Source: Claveliimonas monacensis (GTDB lineage Bacteria > Bacillota > Clostridia > Lachnospirales > Lachnospiraceae). Taken from it: a stretch of DNA of 64,000 nt. Where the stretch lies: positions 558,001-622,000 of the forward strand of contig NZ_JADCKL010000001.1 in the NCBI RefSeq assembly GCF_014982975.1. The letters run 5' to 3'. Below the pieces are notes generated by a model. That model was not told the origin of the DNA. It searched no databases and saw nothing but the letters and a program-made list of their open reading frames with translations. Shown here one piece after another: positions 34,392 to 43,664 of this stretch (position 1 is the stretch's first letter; each line of letters begins with the position of its first letter). A program made the position numbers and the translations under genes.

Positions 34392-36086
34392 CTACCTGCC
34401 TATGAAGACGGCAATGGTCCTGTCTTTAAGCACAGCTTCCCTCTGGCTGTCCAGAAGCACTGTCTCCGGAAGGATGCCCTCTTTTGTGTCAGCGGCCAGA
34501 TACCACTTCTTTCCCTTGGGCAGAGCCGGGAGAGCAAAGCCGTGCTCCAGCCAGTGCATGTTGTAGGCGACAAAGCAGTCCTCATCCTCCGCCATCTTCC
34601 CACAGTAATAGACACCCAGCTGACGGCTGGACACTTCCGAGGGGGTCTGCCACGCACAGGCGCCATGGTAGGACACATCAGGCACACCGCAGCTGATCTG
34701 GTCCATGCCAAGCAGCTCCTTCTCCTGCGCCAGCACCGGATGGGCTTTTCGCAGGGCGATCAGATCTTTCACAAAAGCGAACAGCTTCTTCTCGCGCTCC
34801 AGGCGGCTCCAGTCCAGCCACCCTGTCGGATTGTCCTGGCAGTAGGCATTGTTGTTTCCCTTCTGGGTGTTGCCAAATTCATCGCCCGCCAGGATGCAGG
34901 GCGTCCCCTGTGCCAGCAGCACCAGAAAGAAGGCATTTCTTCTCTGCCCCTCTCTTAAGGCCACCACCGCCTTCTTCCGGCTGGGTCCCTCTGCCCCGCA
35001 GTTCCAGCTGTAGTTGTAGTCCGGCCCGTCCTGGTTGTTCTCCCCGTTTGCCTCATTGTGCTTGGCGTCGTAGGAGACAAGGTCATTCAGTGTAAATCCG
35101 TTCTGGTTTGCAATATAGTTGTAGTATCCTTCTGCGCCTGCCTGGCGGCGGAGCCAGTAGATCACATCCCCCACCATGCCCTCGTCCCCTTTCAGGAAAC
35201 GGCGCATCACATTCTGGAACCCGGTCTGATGCTTCAGAAGCTTCATCCCCTGCAGCATGGGATCCCTGTACACCCCGTTCACAGGCGTCACATCGGGATT
35301 CAGGATAAACCCGTCCACGTGGTACTCCAGCATATAATGGCGCAGGCAGGCCTCCATATAGATCCTGGGCGTGGTCCCCTCAAAGGGCATTTCCAGGATC
35401 ACCTCAATCCCGGCCTTATGGCAGGCTTTGACCATGTCCTTCAGCTCCGTGACCGGATCTGCCGCCGCGTAGGCCGCCTTCGGCGCAAAATAATATCCCG
35501 GCCCGTATCCCCAGTAATTCACGTACTTGGGAGACGGGGCAAACTCGTACACCGGCATACAGTGGATCTGATTGATCCCCAGTTCCAGCATATAGGGGAT
35601 CTTCTCCACAAGGCCGGCAAATGTTCCCTTGTGTTTTACCCGGGAGGATGTGTGCTTTGTAAACCCTCTCACATGGAGGCTGTAAGCCACCACTCTGTGC
35701 ATGGGAATGCGGGGTCTTCTGTCCCCCTCCCAGTCATAGTCATCCACGTAAAGCACTCCTCTGACCTGGCAGTCCCGGGCGTCGCATATATCGTGGAACT
35801 TCTCCGTACCAGCCAGCTTCCTGGCATAGGGATCCACGAAGATCTCCTCCCCGATCCGGTAGTTGTACTCGTACTCCTGTGCCGGGAAATCTGCAAGGGC
35901 CAGAAAGCGCACGTCCCCGGTCTCCTCTCTATAGGGCATATCAAAGCAAAATGCCGGCTCCGGCTCCCCTTTTCTGTACAGCAGAAGCTCACACGTCTTC
36001 CCCTGGGGCGCCTCCACTGCAAAATTCACCTGCTCCCTTTTCACTTCCGCACCTAAAGGCGTAGGCCTTCCCTCTTTTTTTGTCAT
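34392..36086 (-). CDS. isoamylase/GlgX-like GH13 protein lacking catalytic residues
   Basis: 564 residues: an N-terminal CBM48-like beta domain (to about 110), a GH13 barrel and a C-terminal beta domain. Similarity to debranching enzymes is clear (KHNEANGENNQDG, SWNCGAEGPS, LLAQGTPCILAGDEFGNTQ). However, region I (normally DVVYNHT) is EMPFEGT, region II (normally DGFRFD) is DGFILN, which replaces the nucleophile aspartate and the arginine, and region IV (normally AHDGF) is NQNGF, which removes the transition-state aspartate. It is therefore predicted to be an inactive glucan-binding or regulatory protein rather than an enzyme. The frame is intact, so it is not a pseudogene. Confidence 0.85.
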   Translation of the reverse strand: MTKKEGRPTPLGAEVKREQVNFAVEAPQGKTCELLLYRKGEPEPAFCFDMPYREETGDVRFLALADFPAQEYEYNYRIGEEIFVDPYARKLAGTEKFHDICDARDCQVRGVLYVDDYDWEGDRRPRIPMHRVVAYSLHVRGFTKHTSSRVKHKGTFAGLVEKIPYMLELGINQIHCMPVYEFAPSPKYVNYWGYGPGYYFAPKAAYAAADPVTELKDMVKACHKAGIEVILEMPFEGTTPRIYMEACLRHYMLEYHVDGFILNPDVTPVNGVYRDPMLQGMKLLKHQTGFQNVMRRFLKGDEGMVGDVIYWLRRQAGAEGYYNYIANQNGFTLNDLVSYDAKHNEANGENNQDGPDYNYSWNCGAEGPSRKKAVVALREGQRRNAFFLVLLAQGTPCILAGDEFGNTQKGNNNAYCQDNPTGWLDWSRLEREKKLFAFVKDLIALRKAHPVLAQEKELLGMDQISCGVPDVSYHGACAWQTPSEVSSRQLGVYYCGKMAEDEDCFVAYNMHWLEHGFALPALPKGKKWYLAADTKEGILPETVLLDSQREAVLKDRTIAVFIGR

Positions 36087-36107
36087 TACTCTTCCTTCCT
36101 GCTGCTC

Positions 36108-37130
36108 CTACTGCCAGCCGTCTGCTCCATACATTTCCACATTGTCCTTTGTGATCATATCAATGATCTCCACATAGTTTTCCTTCTCGTAGTCCTCTCC
36201 ATTCAGGATAGCCAGTCCTACTTCCACAGCTGTTTTCCCCATATTGATGGGAGACTGGGCCGCAGTGCCGGCAATCTGTGTGTCAGATTTCAAAAGCTCC
36301 TTTTTGATATCCGGGGATCCGTCCACGCCATAGATGATCACGTCGTCCATCCCGAGAAGATTGACCGCTGTCTGTGCTCCCACGGCGATCTGGTCATTGC
36401 CGCACATGATGGCAGTCACATCCGGGTGCGCTTCCAGCGCTGTCTGGGCCACCTCCAGGGATTTCTCAAACTTTCCGTCTGTGTTCTCTCTGGCCACGAT
36501 CTCAAATCCTGGATCCGCATCTGAGATCACCTCCTCAAAGCCGGTGATCCGGTCATTGATGGAATTCTGCGTGGGGCACTCAAGGATGAGCACCTTTCCG
36601 CCTTTCGGGCACCGCTCCATCAGAGCCTGTCCGCAGATCCTGCCCGCCTCCACATTGTCAGAGCCCACGTAGGCATCCACGTAGTCCATCTCCTTCACCT
36701 GGGTGTCCACGTTGATGATCTTCACGCCCGCCTCCTGAAGCGCCTGCAGGGACGGCGTAATGCTCTCCCAGTTGACAGGGCTCAGGAAAATAGCGTCTAT
36801 GCCGGAATCTATCATCTGTTCGATCTGGGACTCCTGGGTAGCCGCATCGGTCCCCGGATCCATGGTGATCAGCTCATGGCCCTGCTCTGTCAGGGTTTCG
36901 CGGATAGAATTTTCCAGCGTGATAAAATAAGGATTTTCCATATCGATGGCGCTGAAGCCGAATGTATATCCTTCCCCCTCAGCCTGTCCGTCCTCTCCCT
37001 GTCCCTCCTCGTCTTCTTCCTGCACCGGGTTGTCCTCCGGACTGCCCACGTTCTTTTTGCTGCAGCCTGCCGCTGACAGGACGCAGATAAGGATCATGGC
37101 AAGGACAGCCATGAACTTTCGGTTTCTCAT
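36108..37130 (-). CDS. sugar-type ABC substrate-binding lipoprotein (orphan)
   Basis: 340 residues. Signal peptide with lipobox (VLSAAGC), then an acidic linker, then a periplasmic-binding-protein fold of the ribose/galactose class (FSAIDMENPYFITLENSI; AIFLSPVNWESITPSL; INVDTQVK; AIMCGNDQIAVGA; IIYGVDGSPDI). It would bind a sugar outside the cell. No permease or ATPase gene is adjacent, so it must share a transporter elsewhere or act as a sensor. AGGAGG precedes the ATG. First gene of a possible operon with the inactive GH13 protein. Confidence 0.9.
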   Translation of the reverse strand: MRNRKFMAVLAMILICVLSAAGCSKKNVGSPEDNPVQEEDEEGQGEDGQAEGEGYTFGFSAIDMENPYFITLENSIRETLTEQGHELITMDPGTDAATQESQIEQMIDSGIDAIFLSPVNWESITPSLQALQEAGVKIINVDTQVKEMDYVDAYVGSDNVEAGRICGQALMERCPKGGKVLILECPTQNSINDRITGFEEVISDADPGFEIVARENTDGKFEKSLEVAQTALEAHPDVTAIMCGNDQIAVGAQTAVNLLGMDDVIIYGVDGSPDIKKELLKSDTQIAGTAAQSPINMGKTAVEVGLAILNGEDYEKENYVEIIDMITKDNVEMYGADGWQ

Positions 37131-37245
37131 ATATGTTCCTCCTTCATGTCATCTAAATAATCTCATACATATTTAGTATTTTACAACATTTTACACCGTT
37201 TGACCAGTCCCGTATGGCCGGGGGAATATGGCGACCCGATATGTC

Positions 37246-37274
37246 TTGCTTTTACCGCCGCTCTCTGGTAGAGT
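37246..37274 (+). promoter_or_regulatory. promoter of the DUF1292 gene
   Basis: TTGCTT, 17 bases, TAGAGT, about 45 bases before the ribosome-binding site of the small acidic-protein gene. Confidence 0.45.
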
Positions 37275-37327
37275 AAAGAAAGAGGAACTCTCTTAAAACA
37301 TGACAGAGAAAAAAGGAGAAAATGACT

Positions 37328-37627
37328 ATGAGAGAACAGCAGAATGAAGAGATCACGGTAACACTGACTCTGGACAATGATGAAGTGCTCGAGTGTGCCG
37401 TCCTCACCATCTACGAGGCAGGCGGCCGTCAGTACATCGCTCTCCTTCCGCTGGATGAAAACGGGGAAGAAGAGGGGGATGTATACATCTACCGCTACAT
37501 TGAGACAGACCCGGAAAATCCGGATCTTGAGAACATCGAGGACGACGAGGAGTACGAGATCGCAGCCGACGCTTTTGACGAGTGGCTGGATGAGCAGGAA
37601 TTTGAGGAAGATCTGGACGCCTTCTAG
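37328..37627 (+). CDS. DUF1292 family acidic protein
   Basis: About 99 residues; ATG 37328 is preferred because AAAGGAG lies nine bases upstream, whereas ATG 37322 is only three bases away. A short beta-rich core (YIALLPLDENGEEEGDVYIYRY) is followed by a strongly acidic tail with a conserved DEWLDEQEFEE end. The family is widespread in Firmicutes, often near genes of RNA or DNA metabolism; its function is unknown. Its stop overlaps that of the helicase gene on the other strand by four bases. Confidence 0.85.
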   Translation: MREQQNEEITVTLTLDNDEVLECAVLTIYEAGGRQYIALLPLDENGEEEGDVYIYRYIETDPENPDLENIEDDEEYEIAADAFDEWLDEQEFEEDLDAF

Positions 37628-39486
37628 GCGTCCTTCTTCTTTTTGCCCCGGAGCAGAAGCTCCTCCACGAACCGGGAAGGATCCGCATCCTTTCCGTTTT
37701 TTGTTTTCACGTAAGTGATGACCAGCTTCTCCTTGGCCCTCGTCATGGCCACATAGAACATGCGTCTCTCCTCCTCAATCTCCTCCTCCAGCTTTGCCTT
37801 CTTGTAGGGTGTCACGCCCTCGTTGGCACCCAGGATAAAGACCGTGTCAAATTCCAGCCCCTTGGCACTGTGCATGGTCATAAGGGAGATGCCCTCCCTG
37901 TTCTCATCACTTTTTCTTCTCTGCTGCTCCCGCAGATTTCTCCCGTACTCATCCGTATAGCGGAACCACTCTTCCATTGTCTGAAAATCCTTTGTGCTCT
38001 CCTGGATCTGCTCCAGGATCTCAAAGAGATCCTCTTCCCCCACACGGCGCGTCTTAGCCCACTCCCGCAGGTACTCATCGTAGCCGATCCGCTTGCGGAT
38101 GTACTGCAGGGCCGCAAAGGGCGTTTTGTTCTCCATCATTTTGATATCCCACTCAAACTGATCGATGCGGTCCTGCATCCAGTCCTTGTCACAGTAGAAC
38201 TTCCGCAGCTCCTCAAAAGAGACCGCCGGATGTTCCATGCTCTCCCGGCTGATATACCGCCTGGGACAGTTGGCAATGTCCAGGAAATACTTTCTGTCCC
38301 GCCGGCCGGACGCCAGCTCCATGTAGCTGCGGATATTTCGCCCGATAAAATGCTCGAACACGTTGCGCACATACTCCCGCATGGAGAAGGGCAGGCGATG
38401 TTCCATCAGCTGTCCGGCCAGGATGCCCGCGTCCAGATTGGTCCGGAAGAGGACTGCCATATCTTTGAGATCCTTCCCCTCTTCCATGCGCTTCTGTATG
38501 GAGGAGATAATGTACTTTGCCTCCTCCGTGGGGTCTTTCACCTCCTGGACATGAACCAGAGCCCCCTTGTCCTTCACCGCGCGCAGCTTTTTCGGATACC
38601 GTTTTTTATTGTGCTCGATGACCCGGACTGCCCCCTTCAGGATGTAGGAAGTACACCGGTAGTTCACATCCAGCAGGATCTGCCTGGCGCCGGGGTAATC
38701 CTTGGGGAATCCCAGCATGATCCCGGGTCTGGCACCCCGGAACTGGTAGATGGACTGGTCGTCATCTCCCACCACAAAGAGGTTGTTCTCCGGAAGAGCC
38801 AGCATCCTGAGCACCTCGTACTGAACCCGGTTCACATCCTGGAACTCATCCACAAGGATATAGCGGAACTTCCCCTGCCATCTCTCCAATATGTCCGATC
38901 TGGTCTTAAAGAGCTTCCAGCACAGGAGCAGCATATCGTCAAAGTCGATCTTTTTCATCTGCTTCTTTTTCTTCTCATAGAGTGTGCATATGTCCTGGAA
39001 ATGCCGGGGGCTGACCTGTGACTCATACTCTGAGAGCCTGATCCCGCTGTTTTTTACTTTCCCCATCTCGGACAGGAGCCGCTCCAGATAGTCCTTCTCG
39101 TCCTCTATCTCCATGTCCGGGCTCATCTGGGGCAGAGAAAGGATCTGGCGCAGCAGCTCCCTCTTCTCCTCCTCCGCCATGATATTGGCCGATGTCAGGC
39201 CGTAAGCCCACTTCAGGATGCCGTAGTAGATCCCGTGGAAGGTGCCGAACGTGACAGGCATGCCCCTTCCTCCCATGAGCCCCTCAAACCTCTGTTTCAT
39301 CTGCCGGGCCGCATATCTGGTAAAAGTAATGACCAGAATTTCTTCTGGTCTTACTTTTTCTCTCTCTATTAAATATTTGATCCTCGCCGCGATGGTGAGT
39401 GTCTTGCCGGAGCCCGGCCCTGCCAGGACCATACAGGGTCCCTCCTTGTGGCAGGCGGCCTCCTGCTGCGCTTTGTTAAGCTGCAT
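37624..39486 (-). CDS. UvrD/PcrA-family ATP-dependent DNA helicase
   Basis: 620 residues, somewhat shorter than PcrA (about 720), lacking the long C-terminal tail. Superfamily 1 motifs: Q motif (LNKAQQEAA), Walker A GPGSGKT, motif II (LVDEFQDVNRVQ), motif III (VVGDDDQSIYQFRGA), motif IV-V (MTMHSAKGLEFDTVFILG) and motif VI (VAMTRAKEKLVIT). It unwinds DNA 3' to 5' and probably acts in repair or replication restart. It starts three bases after gltX. Confidence 0.92.
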   Translation of the reverse strand: MQLNKAQQEAACHKEGPCMVLAGPGSGKTLTIAARIKYLIEREKVRPEEILVITFTRYAARQMKQRFEGLMGGRGMPVTFGTFHGIYYGILKWAYGLTSANIMAEEEKRELLRQILSLPQMSPDMEIEDEKDYLERLLSEMGKVKNSGIRLSEYESQVSPRHFQDICTLYEKKKKQMKKIDFDDMLLLCWKLFKTRSDILERWQGKFRYILVDEFQDVNRVQYEVLRMLALPENNLFVVGDDDQSIYQFRGARPGIMLGFPKDYPGARQILLDVNYRCTSYILKGAVRVIEHNKKRYPKKLRAVKDKGALVHVQEVKDPTEEAKYIISSIQKRMEEGKDLKDMAVLFRTNLDAGILAGQLMEHRLPFSMREYVRNVFEHFIGRNIRSYMELASGRRDRKYFLDIANCPRRYISRESMEHPAVSFEELRKFYCDKDWMQDRIDQFEWDIKMMENKTPFAALQYIRKRIGYDEYLREWAKTRRVGEEDLFEILEQIQESTKDFQTMEEWFRYTDEYGRNLREQQRRKSDENREGISLMTMHSAKGLEFDTVFILGANEGVTPYKKAKLEEEIEEERRMFYVAMTRAKEKLVITYVKTKNGKDADPSRFVEELLLRGKKKKDA

Positions 39487-39489
39487 CTT

Positions 39490-40950
39490 CTACCTCTCTT
39501 CCAGTTTTTCGATCCCTTTGCGGATGCGGGCAAGAGACTCCTCTTTTCCCAGGACTTCCATGATCTCCGTGGCTCCTCCCGGTGTGCTCTGCTTGCCGGA
39601 CACGGCTGTCCGCAGCGGCCACATCACATAGCCGATCTTGACGCCCTTCTCATCCACGTAGGACTTCAGCGTATTGTAGAGCGCGTCGTTGCTGTAATCC
39701 TCCTGGCTCTCAAGAAGCGGCAGCGTCTCCCGCAGCACTTCCAGAGATGTCTCCTCATTGGTCTTCATCTTCTTATGGCAGTACATGGAGGTGTCGTACT
39801 CCGGCAGCTCCTCAAAGAAATCAATGTGTTCCCTGATATCCGGGAAGATCTCGATCCTTGTCTTCACAAGAGCGGCAATCTTCTTAAGATCTATGTCTTT
39901 TGTGATGACCTCTTTGATGTAGGGCTCTGCCATCTCATAAAATCTGTCAAAATCCATAGCCTTCAGGTACTCGCTGTTCATCCATTTCAGCTTCTGAATG
40001 TCGAATACAGCCGGAGATTTGCTCATATGACGGTAGTCAAAGGCCTCCACCAGCTCCTCCAGGGAAAAGATCTCCTGTGTCCCCTCCGGGCACCAGCCAA
40101 GAAGAGCCACATAGTTGACGATGGCCTCTGACACAAAGCCCTGCTCCAGCAGATCCTCGTAGGAGGAATGTCCGCACCTTTTGCTCAGTTTTTTGTGGTT
40201 CTCATCTGTGATCAGCGGACAGTGCACGTACACCGGCACATCCCATCCGAAAGCCTCGTAAATGCGGTTGTATTTGGGGGCGGAGGACAGGTACTCATTT
40301 CCCCGGACCACATGGGTGATCCCCATCAGGTGGTCGTCCACCACGTTGGCAAAGTTGTAGGTGGGATATCCGTCGGACTTGATCAGGATCATGTCGTCCA
40401 GCTCCTCGTTGGGTACGGTGATATCCCCGTAGATCTCATCGTGGAAAGTGGTAGTCCCCTCTGTCGGCATGTTGATTCGGATCACGTAGGGCTTCCCGGC
40501 CGCCAAATTTGCCTCGATCTCCTCTTTGCTCAGATGGAGGCAGTGCTTGTCATAGACCACGATCTCTGTTCCCGTCTCAGACACCTTGCTGCGCAGAGAC
40601 TCCAGTCTCTCCTTGTCACAGAAGCAGTAGTAGGCGTCTCCCTGCTCGATGAGCTGTTTCGCGTACTTCAGATAGACGCCGGTCGCATTTCTCTCACTCT
40701 GGACATAAGGGCCCACGCCCCCGTCCTTGTCCGGTCCCTCGTCGTGGACAAGTCCTGTCTTCTCCAGTGTTCTGTATATGATCTCCAGCGCCCCTTCCAT
40801 GAACCGCTCCTGATCTGTATCCTCAATGCGGAGGATGAAATCTCCTCCCTCATGTTTCGCGATCAGATACGCGTACAGCGCAGTTCTCAGATTGCCCACA
40901 TGCATCCTGCCTGTGGGGCTTGGTGCAAATCTTGTTCTTACTTTACTCAT
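39490..40950 (-). CDS. gltX: glutamate-tRNA ligase
   Basis: 486 residues. Class I synthetase: HIGH-equivalent region [20 protein letters not shown] and KLSKR loop (HKKLSKRCG). It charges tRNA-Glu (and in many Firmicutes also tRNA-Gln, to be amidated later). The start overlaps the end of the sirtuin-like gene by eight bases, so translation is likely coupled. Confidence 0.96.
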   Translation of the reverse strand: MSKVRTRFAPSPTGRMHVGNLRTALYAYLIAKHEGGDFILRIEDTDQERFMEGALEIIYRTLEKTGLVHDEGPDKDGGVGPYVQSERNATGVYLKYAKQLIEQGDAYYCFCDKERLESLRSKVSETGTEIVVYDKHCLHLSKEEIEANLAAGKPYVIRINMPTEGTTTFHDEIYGDITVPNEELDDMILIKSDGYPTYNFANVVDDHLMGITHVVRGNEYLSSAPKYNRIYEAFGWDVPVYVHCPLITDENHKKLSKRCGHSSYEDLLEQGFVSEAIVNYVALLGWCPEGTQEIFSLEELVEAFDYRHMSKSPAVFDIQKLKWMNSEYLKAMDFDRFYEMAEPYIKEVITKDIDLKKIAALVKTRIEIFPDIREHIDFFEELPEYDTSMYCHKKMKTNEETSLEVLRETLPLLESQEDYSNDALYNTLKSYVDEKGVKIGYVMWPLRTAVSGKQSTPGGATEIMEVLGKEESLARIRKGIEKLEER

Positions 40951-41698
40951 TGTCTCTCTCCATTTCTATAATGATTTCCCCCAGTGCGTCATCCACCCGG
41001 CTCTGCCAGAAGATGTCCGCGTCCTTATTGGAGAAGTGGTCTTCTTCGTCTATGACAATCAGTTTATCCCCTTCATAGTAGCCGGTAAGCTGGCTGCACA
41101 GGAAGGATTTCAGGTTCGTCCCCAGAACGAGGAGCACATCCGCCTTCTGCATCTCGGTGGCGGCCCGGGTGATCACCTGGTTGTCCACCATCTCCCCGAA
41201 AAGAATGACATCCGGCCGCACCGCCTGCCCGCATGACTGGCACAGCGGAATCTTGTCGGTGTTCCTTATGTACTCTATCGGATACTCCCGCCCGCAGTGG
41301 GGACAGTAGTTCCTGAAAATGCTTCCGTGAAGCTCTATGACATTCCTGCATCCCGCCCTGCTTGGAAGGTGGAACAGCCTCCTTGTTATGATGGTCTGAA
41401 AGATGCCTGACTCCTCCAGCCTGGCCATTTCATAATACCCCTTTCCCGGCGGTATGTCCACCGCCTGGAGGAGTTCATTCCGATAAAAATCATAAAACTG
41501 CTGCTTCCGGGTAGAAAAAAAGGAGCTGGAAAAGATCTCCTCGGCGGAGTACCCATACTTTTCCTCAATGGCATAGGACTCTCCCCCGTCCCTGACGACC
41601 GGATAGCCGCTTTCCTCCAACATGGCCCGCCCGCTCAGCACGACCGTGTATCTGCTCTCTTTGAGCATCTCGTAAATGGTTCCCGCAATACCCGACAT
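40943..41698 (-). CDS. sirtuin-fold (Sir2) protein with altered NAD site
   Basis: 251 residues. Zinc-binding CPHC...CQSC (C132, C135, C153, C156) and the catalytic histidine (IELHGS, H124) are preserved. But the NAD loop GAGxSxxSGIPDFR is replaced by [17 protein letters not shown], and the TQNID motif, which supplies the conserved asparagine and aspartate, reads TRRLF (105-109). The enzyme may therefore be inactive or use another reaction. It lies between the ThrE exporter genes and gltX. A weak promoter (TTGATT, 18 bases, TACAAT) lies at 41759-41788. Confidence 0.82.
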   Translation of the reverse strand: MSGIAGTIYEMLKESRYTVVLSGRAMLEESGYPVVRDGGESYAIEEKYGYSAEEIFSSSFFSTRKQQFYDFYRNELLQAVDIPPGKGYYEMARLEESGIFQTIITRRLFHLPSRAGCRNVIELHGSIFRNYCPHCGREYPIEYIRNTDKIPLCQSCGQAVRPDVILFGEMVDNQVITRAATEMQKADVLLVLGTNLKSFLCSQLTGYYEGDKLIVIDEEDHFSNKDADIFWQSRVDDALGEIIIEMERDNE

Positions 41699-41784
41699 AG
41701 TCTCCGCCTCCTTCTCACCTTCTGTGATCCACGACCCAAAAGGATCTTGTTATTTTTTATTGTACCACATGCAATTTATGACAA

Positions 41785-42270
41785 TCAAGCCTCTTTAGAT
41801 GCCTTGTGCAGACTCCACCGCTTTTTCCAGTACCGGGGCTGGAAAAACTCTCTCGGGATGGAGACGATAAATACGATGCCGAGCACAATGGCAAAGGCAA
41901 CCTTCACCGCGCCGATCCCTCTCTGGGCCGCCTCCCCAAGCTGACCTGTCACCAGGTAGTAGGCCGTGTAATACACGCCCGCCCCGGGCACGAGGGGGAA
42001 AATACCCGAGATCATGAAGATCGTGATAGGGCATTTCAGCCGCACAGTCAGCATCCGCGAGATGAGCACCACTACCAGCGCCCCGAAGAAGGAGGACACC
42101 GCCGCCGAGGCGTGTTCCACGGCCAGGCAGTAGACGATCCAGCCCATGGCTCCCGTCGTCCCGCAGCTGATATAGAAGCGCTTCGGCACATTGAACATGA
42201 CGGCGAACCCTATGGTCCCGAAAAAGGCGCAGAAAAAATTCAGCAGTATATCCTGAACAGCACTCATCAT
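41785..42270 (-). CDS. ThrE/YjjB-type exporter subunit
   Basis: About 161 residues from ATG 42270 (MMSAVQD), which overlaps the stop of the upstream gene. Five membrane helices and the family signatures (FNVPKRFYISCGTTGAMGW; GIFPLVPGAGVYYTAYYL) identify the C-terminal half of ThrE-type exporters. With the upstream protein it should form an inner-membrane exporter of threonine/serine or a dicarboxylic acid such as succinate, as in YjjPB. Confidence 0.85.
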   Translation of the reverse strand: MMSAVQDILLNFFCAFFGTIGFAVMFNVPKRFYISCGTTGAMGWIVYCLAVEHASAAVSSFFGALVVVLISRMLTVRLKCPITIFMISGIFPLVPGAGVYYTAYYLVTGQLGEAAQRGIGAVKVAFAIVLGIVFIVSIPREFFQPRYWKKRWSLHKASKEA

Positions 42271-43499
42271 ATACCCACTCCTCCCATGATGTTCGTGTAG
42301 GCTCCCAGCGTAAAGCCGACGCCGATAGCAATATAGACAAAGACCAGGAGCGCGTCTATCATACGCACAGTCCCGGACAGGAAGTCGCTGTCCGCAATGT
42401 CCCGGATGGCATTGGTAAAAGCCATTCCCGGCACCAGGGGCATGATGCCGCTGATGATCATGCCGTCCAGGTGAAGGACAGACGGGAAGAAATGCCGGAA
42501 CAGGAGGGCCAGGAAGGTGATAAGGGCACCTCCCACGATGTTGACGATGATCTTGGATATACGGAGCCTTTTGGAGGCCAGGACCCACACATACAGGAAG
42601 CAGCCTATGAGAAAGGCAGCCAGGCTGTCCATCACGCCCGCCCCCAGAAGGAACCCGAAGCACCCGCTTCCCATGCCTGCCGCAAGGATCTGCAGATAGC
42701 CCTTCGTGGGCGGGATCTCTTCAATCTCCTTCAGGCGCTCAAAGGCCTCATCTATCCCCACAAGGCCGGCGGAGATCTCCCGAGAGAGAGCATTCACCTC
42801 CGCCACGATCCCAAGGTGGGAGGAGGACAAAGGGATATGCTTTACCCGGGTGTAGGTGTCCCCGTCGCCGATCTTGATGCTGACAATAATGGCATGACTG
42901 AGTGTAAACGTGTCCACATCATCCACGTGAAAGCGCCCGCATATGTATTTGATCGTCTCCTCCACACGGAAAATCTCACCGCCGTTTTTCAAAAGGATGC
43001 GCCCCGCCTCCAGGGCCAGATCCAGCACCTTCTTGGGATCTGCCTCTGTCTTCAGGTCCTTTTTCAGGTAGATCATGTCCGTCAGCAGCACCCCCTCATC
43101 CCAGATGGGCTCCCTGTAATTGGCTGTAAAAAATCCGGGCACAATGTGGGAGTGGACAAAGCCGCAGTGCTGGTAAAAGCGGATTGTCTTCTCCGTGTTC
43201 CCGGTCCCCACATACATGGTGTCGCACTGATAGCTGTATTTCTCACACACATAGTGGACAAGGGCCGTGCCATACCCCCTGCCCTGAGCCTCCTCCCTGG
43301 TGGCCAGGTTCTTCAGCTCACATTTTCTTTTCCCAATCTGACAGACAACACAGACAGACTGCACCTGCCCCTGGTCGTCGTATAACGCAAACATATCCCC
43401 GGAGTCCAGATACTTCTCTATCATGTCCTCCTGGGGATCTGCCAGCATCAGTAAGTCGAGAAATGCAGTCTTCTGCAGTGTAACCTGTTGAATTTCCAT
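42267..43499 (-). CDS. GNAT acetyltransferase fused to ThrE/YjjP-type exporter subunit
   Basis: 410 residues from ATG 43499 (MEIQQV). Residues 1-145 are a GNAT domain: a beta strand with CELKNLAT, the acetyl-CoA loop AQGRGYGTAL (72-80) and the FYQHCGF motif near the end. Residues about 155-410 are the ThrE N-domain: a cytoplasmic part (RILLKNGGEIFRVEETI, DVDTFTLSHAIIVSI) followed by five hydrophobic helices (GIMPLVPGMAFTNAIRDI). The next gene supplies the YjjB half. YjjP and YjjB usually occur without a GNAT domain; the fusion could acetylate a cargo or control the transporter. This is inference. Confidence 0.88.
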   Translation of the reverse strand: MEIQQVTLQKTAFLDLLMLADPQEDMIEKYLDSGDMFALYDDQGQVQSVCVVCQIGKRKCELKNLATREEAQGRGYGTALVHYVCEKYSYQCDTMYVGTGNTEKTIRFYQHCGFVHSHIVPGFFTANYREPIWDEGVLLTDMIYLKKDLKTEADPKKVLDLALEAGRILLKNGGEIFRVEETIKYICGRFHVDDVDTFTLSHAIIVSIKIGDGDTYTRVKHIPLSSSHLGIVAEVNALSREISAGLVGIDEAFERLKEIEEIPPTKGYLQILAAGMGSGCFGFLLGAGVMDSLAAFLIGCFLYVWVLASKRLRISKIIVNIVGGALITFLALLFRHFFPSVLHLDGMIISGIMPLVPGMAFTNAIRDIADSDFLSGTVRMIDALLVFVYIAIGVGFTLGAYTNIMGGVGI

Positions 43500-43611
43500 C
43501 CTTTTCGTCCCTCTATCTGATCTTTCCATTTACAAGTTCAGCCTATTATAACACCATCCTTTCAAAAATGACAGAGGGATTTTGGACTGTTCTTACACAA
43601 AAACAATAGCA

Positions 43612-43656
43612 AAAGAGGAGGCGGCGTCCCGGCATACCAGACGCTGCCTCCTCTCT
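43612..43656 (-). terminator. terminator of the glycine reductase operon
   Basis: AGAGGAGGCAGCGTC pairs with GACGCCGCCTCCTCT (one mismatch) around an 11-base loop; TTTTGCTATTGTTTT follows on the minus strand, 9 bases after the grdD stop. Confidence 0.85.
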
Positions 43657-43664
43657 TTATACTT

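Noticed and set aside
41785-42663. 292-codon frame including the YjjB gene
   Set aside because: Its first 130 codons overlap the fused ThrE gene in another frame and look random; the true gene starts at 42270.
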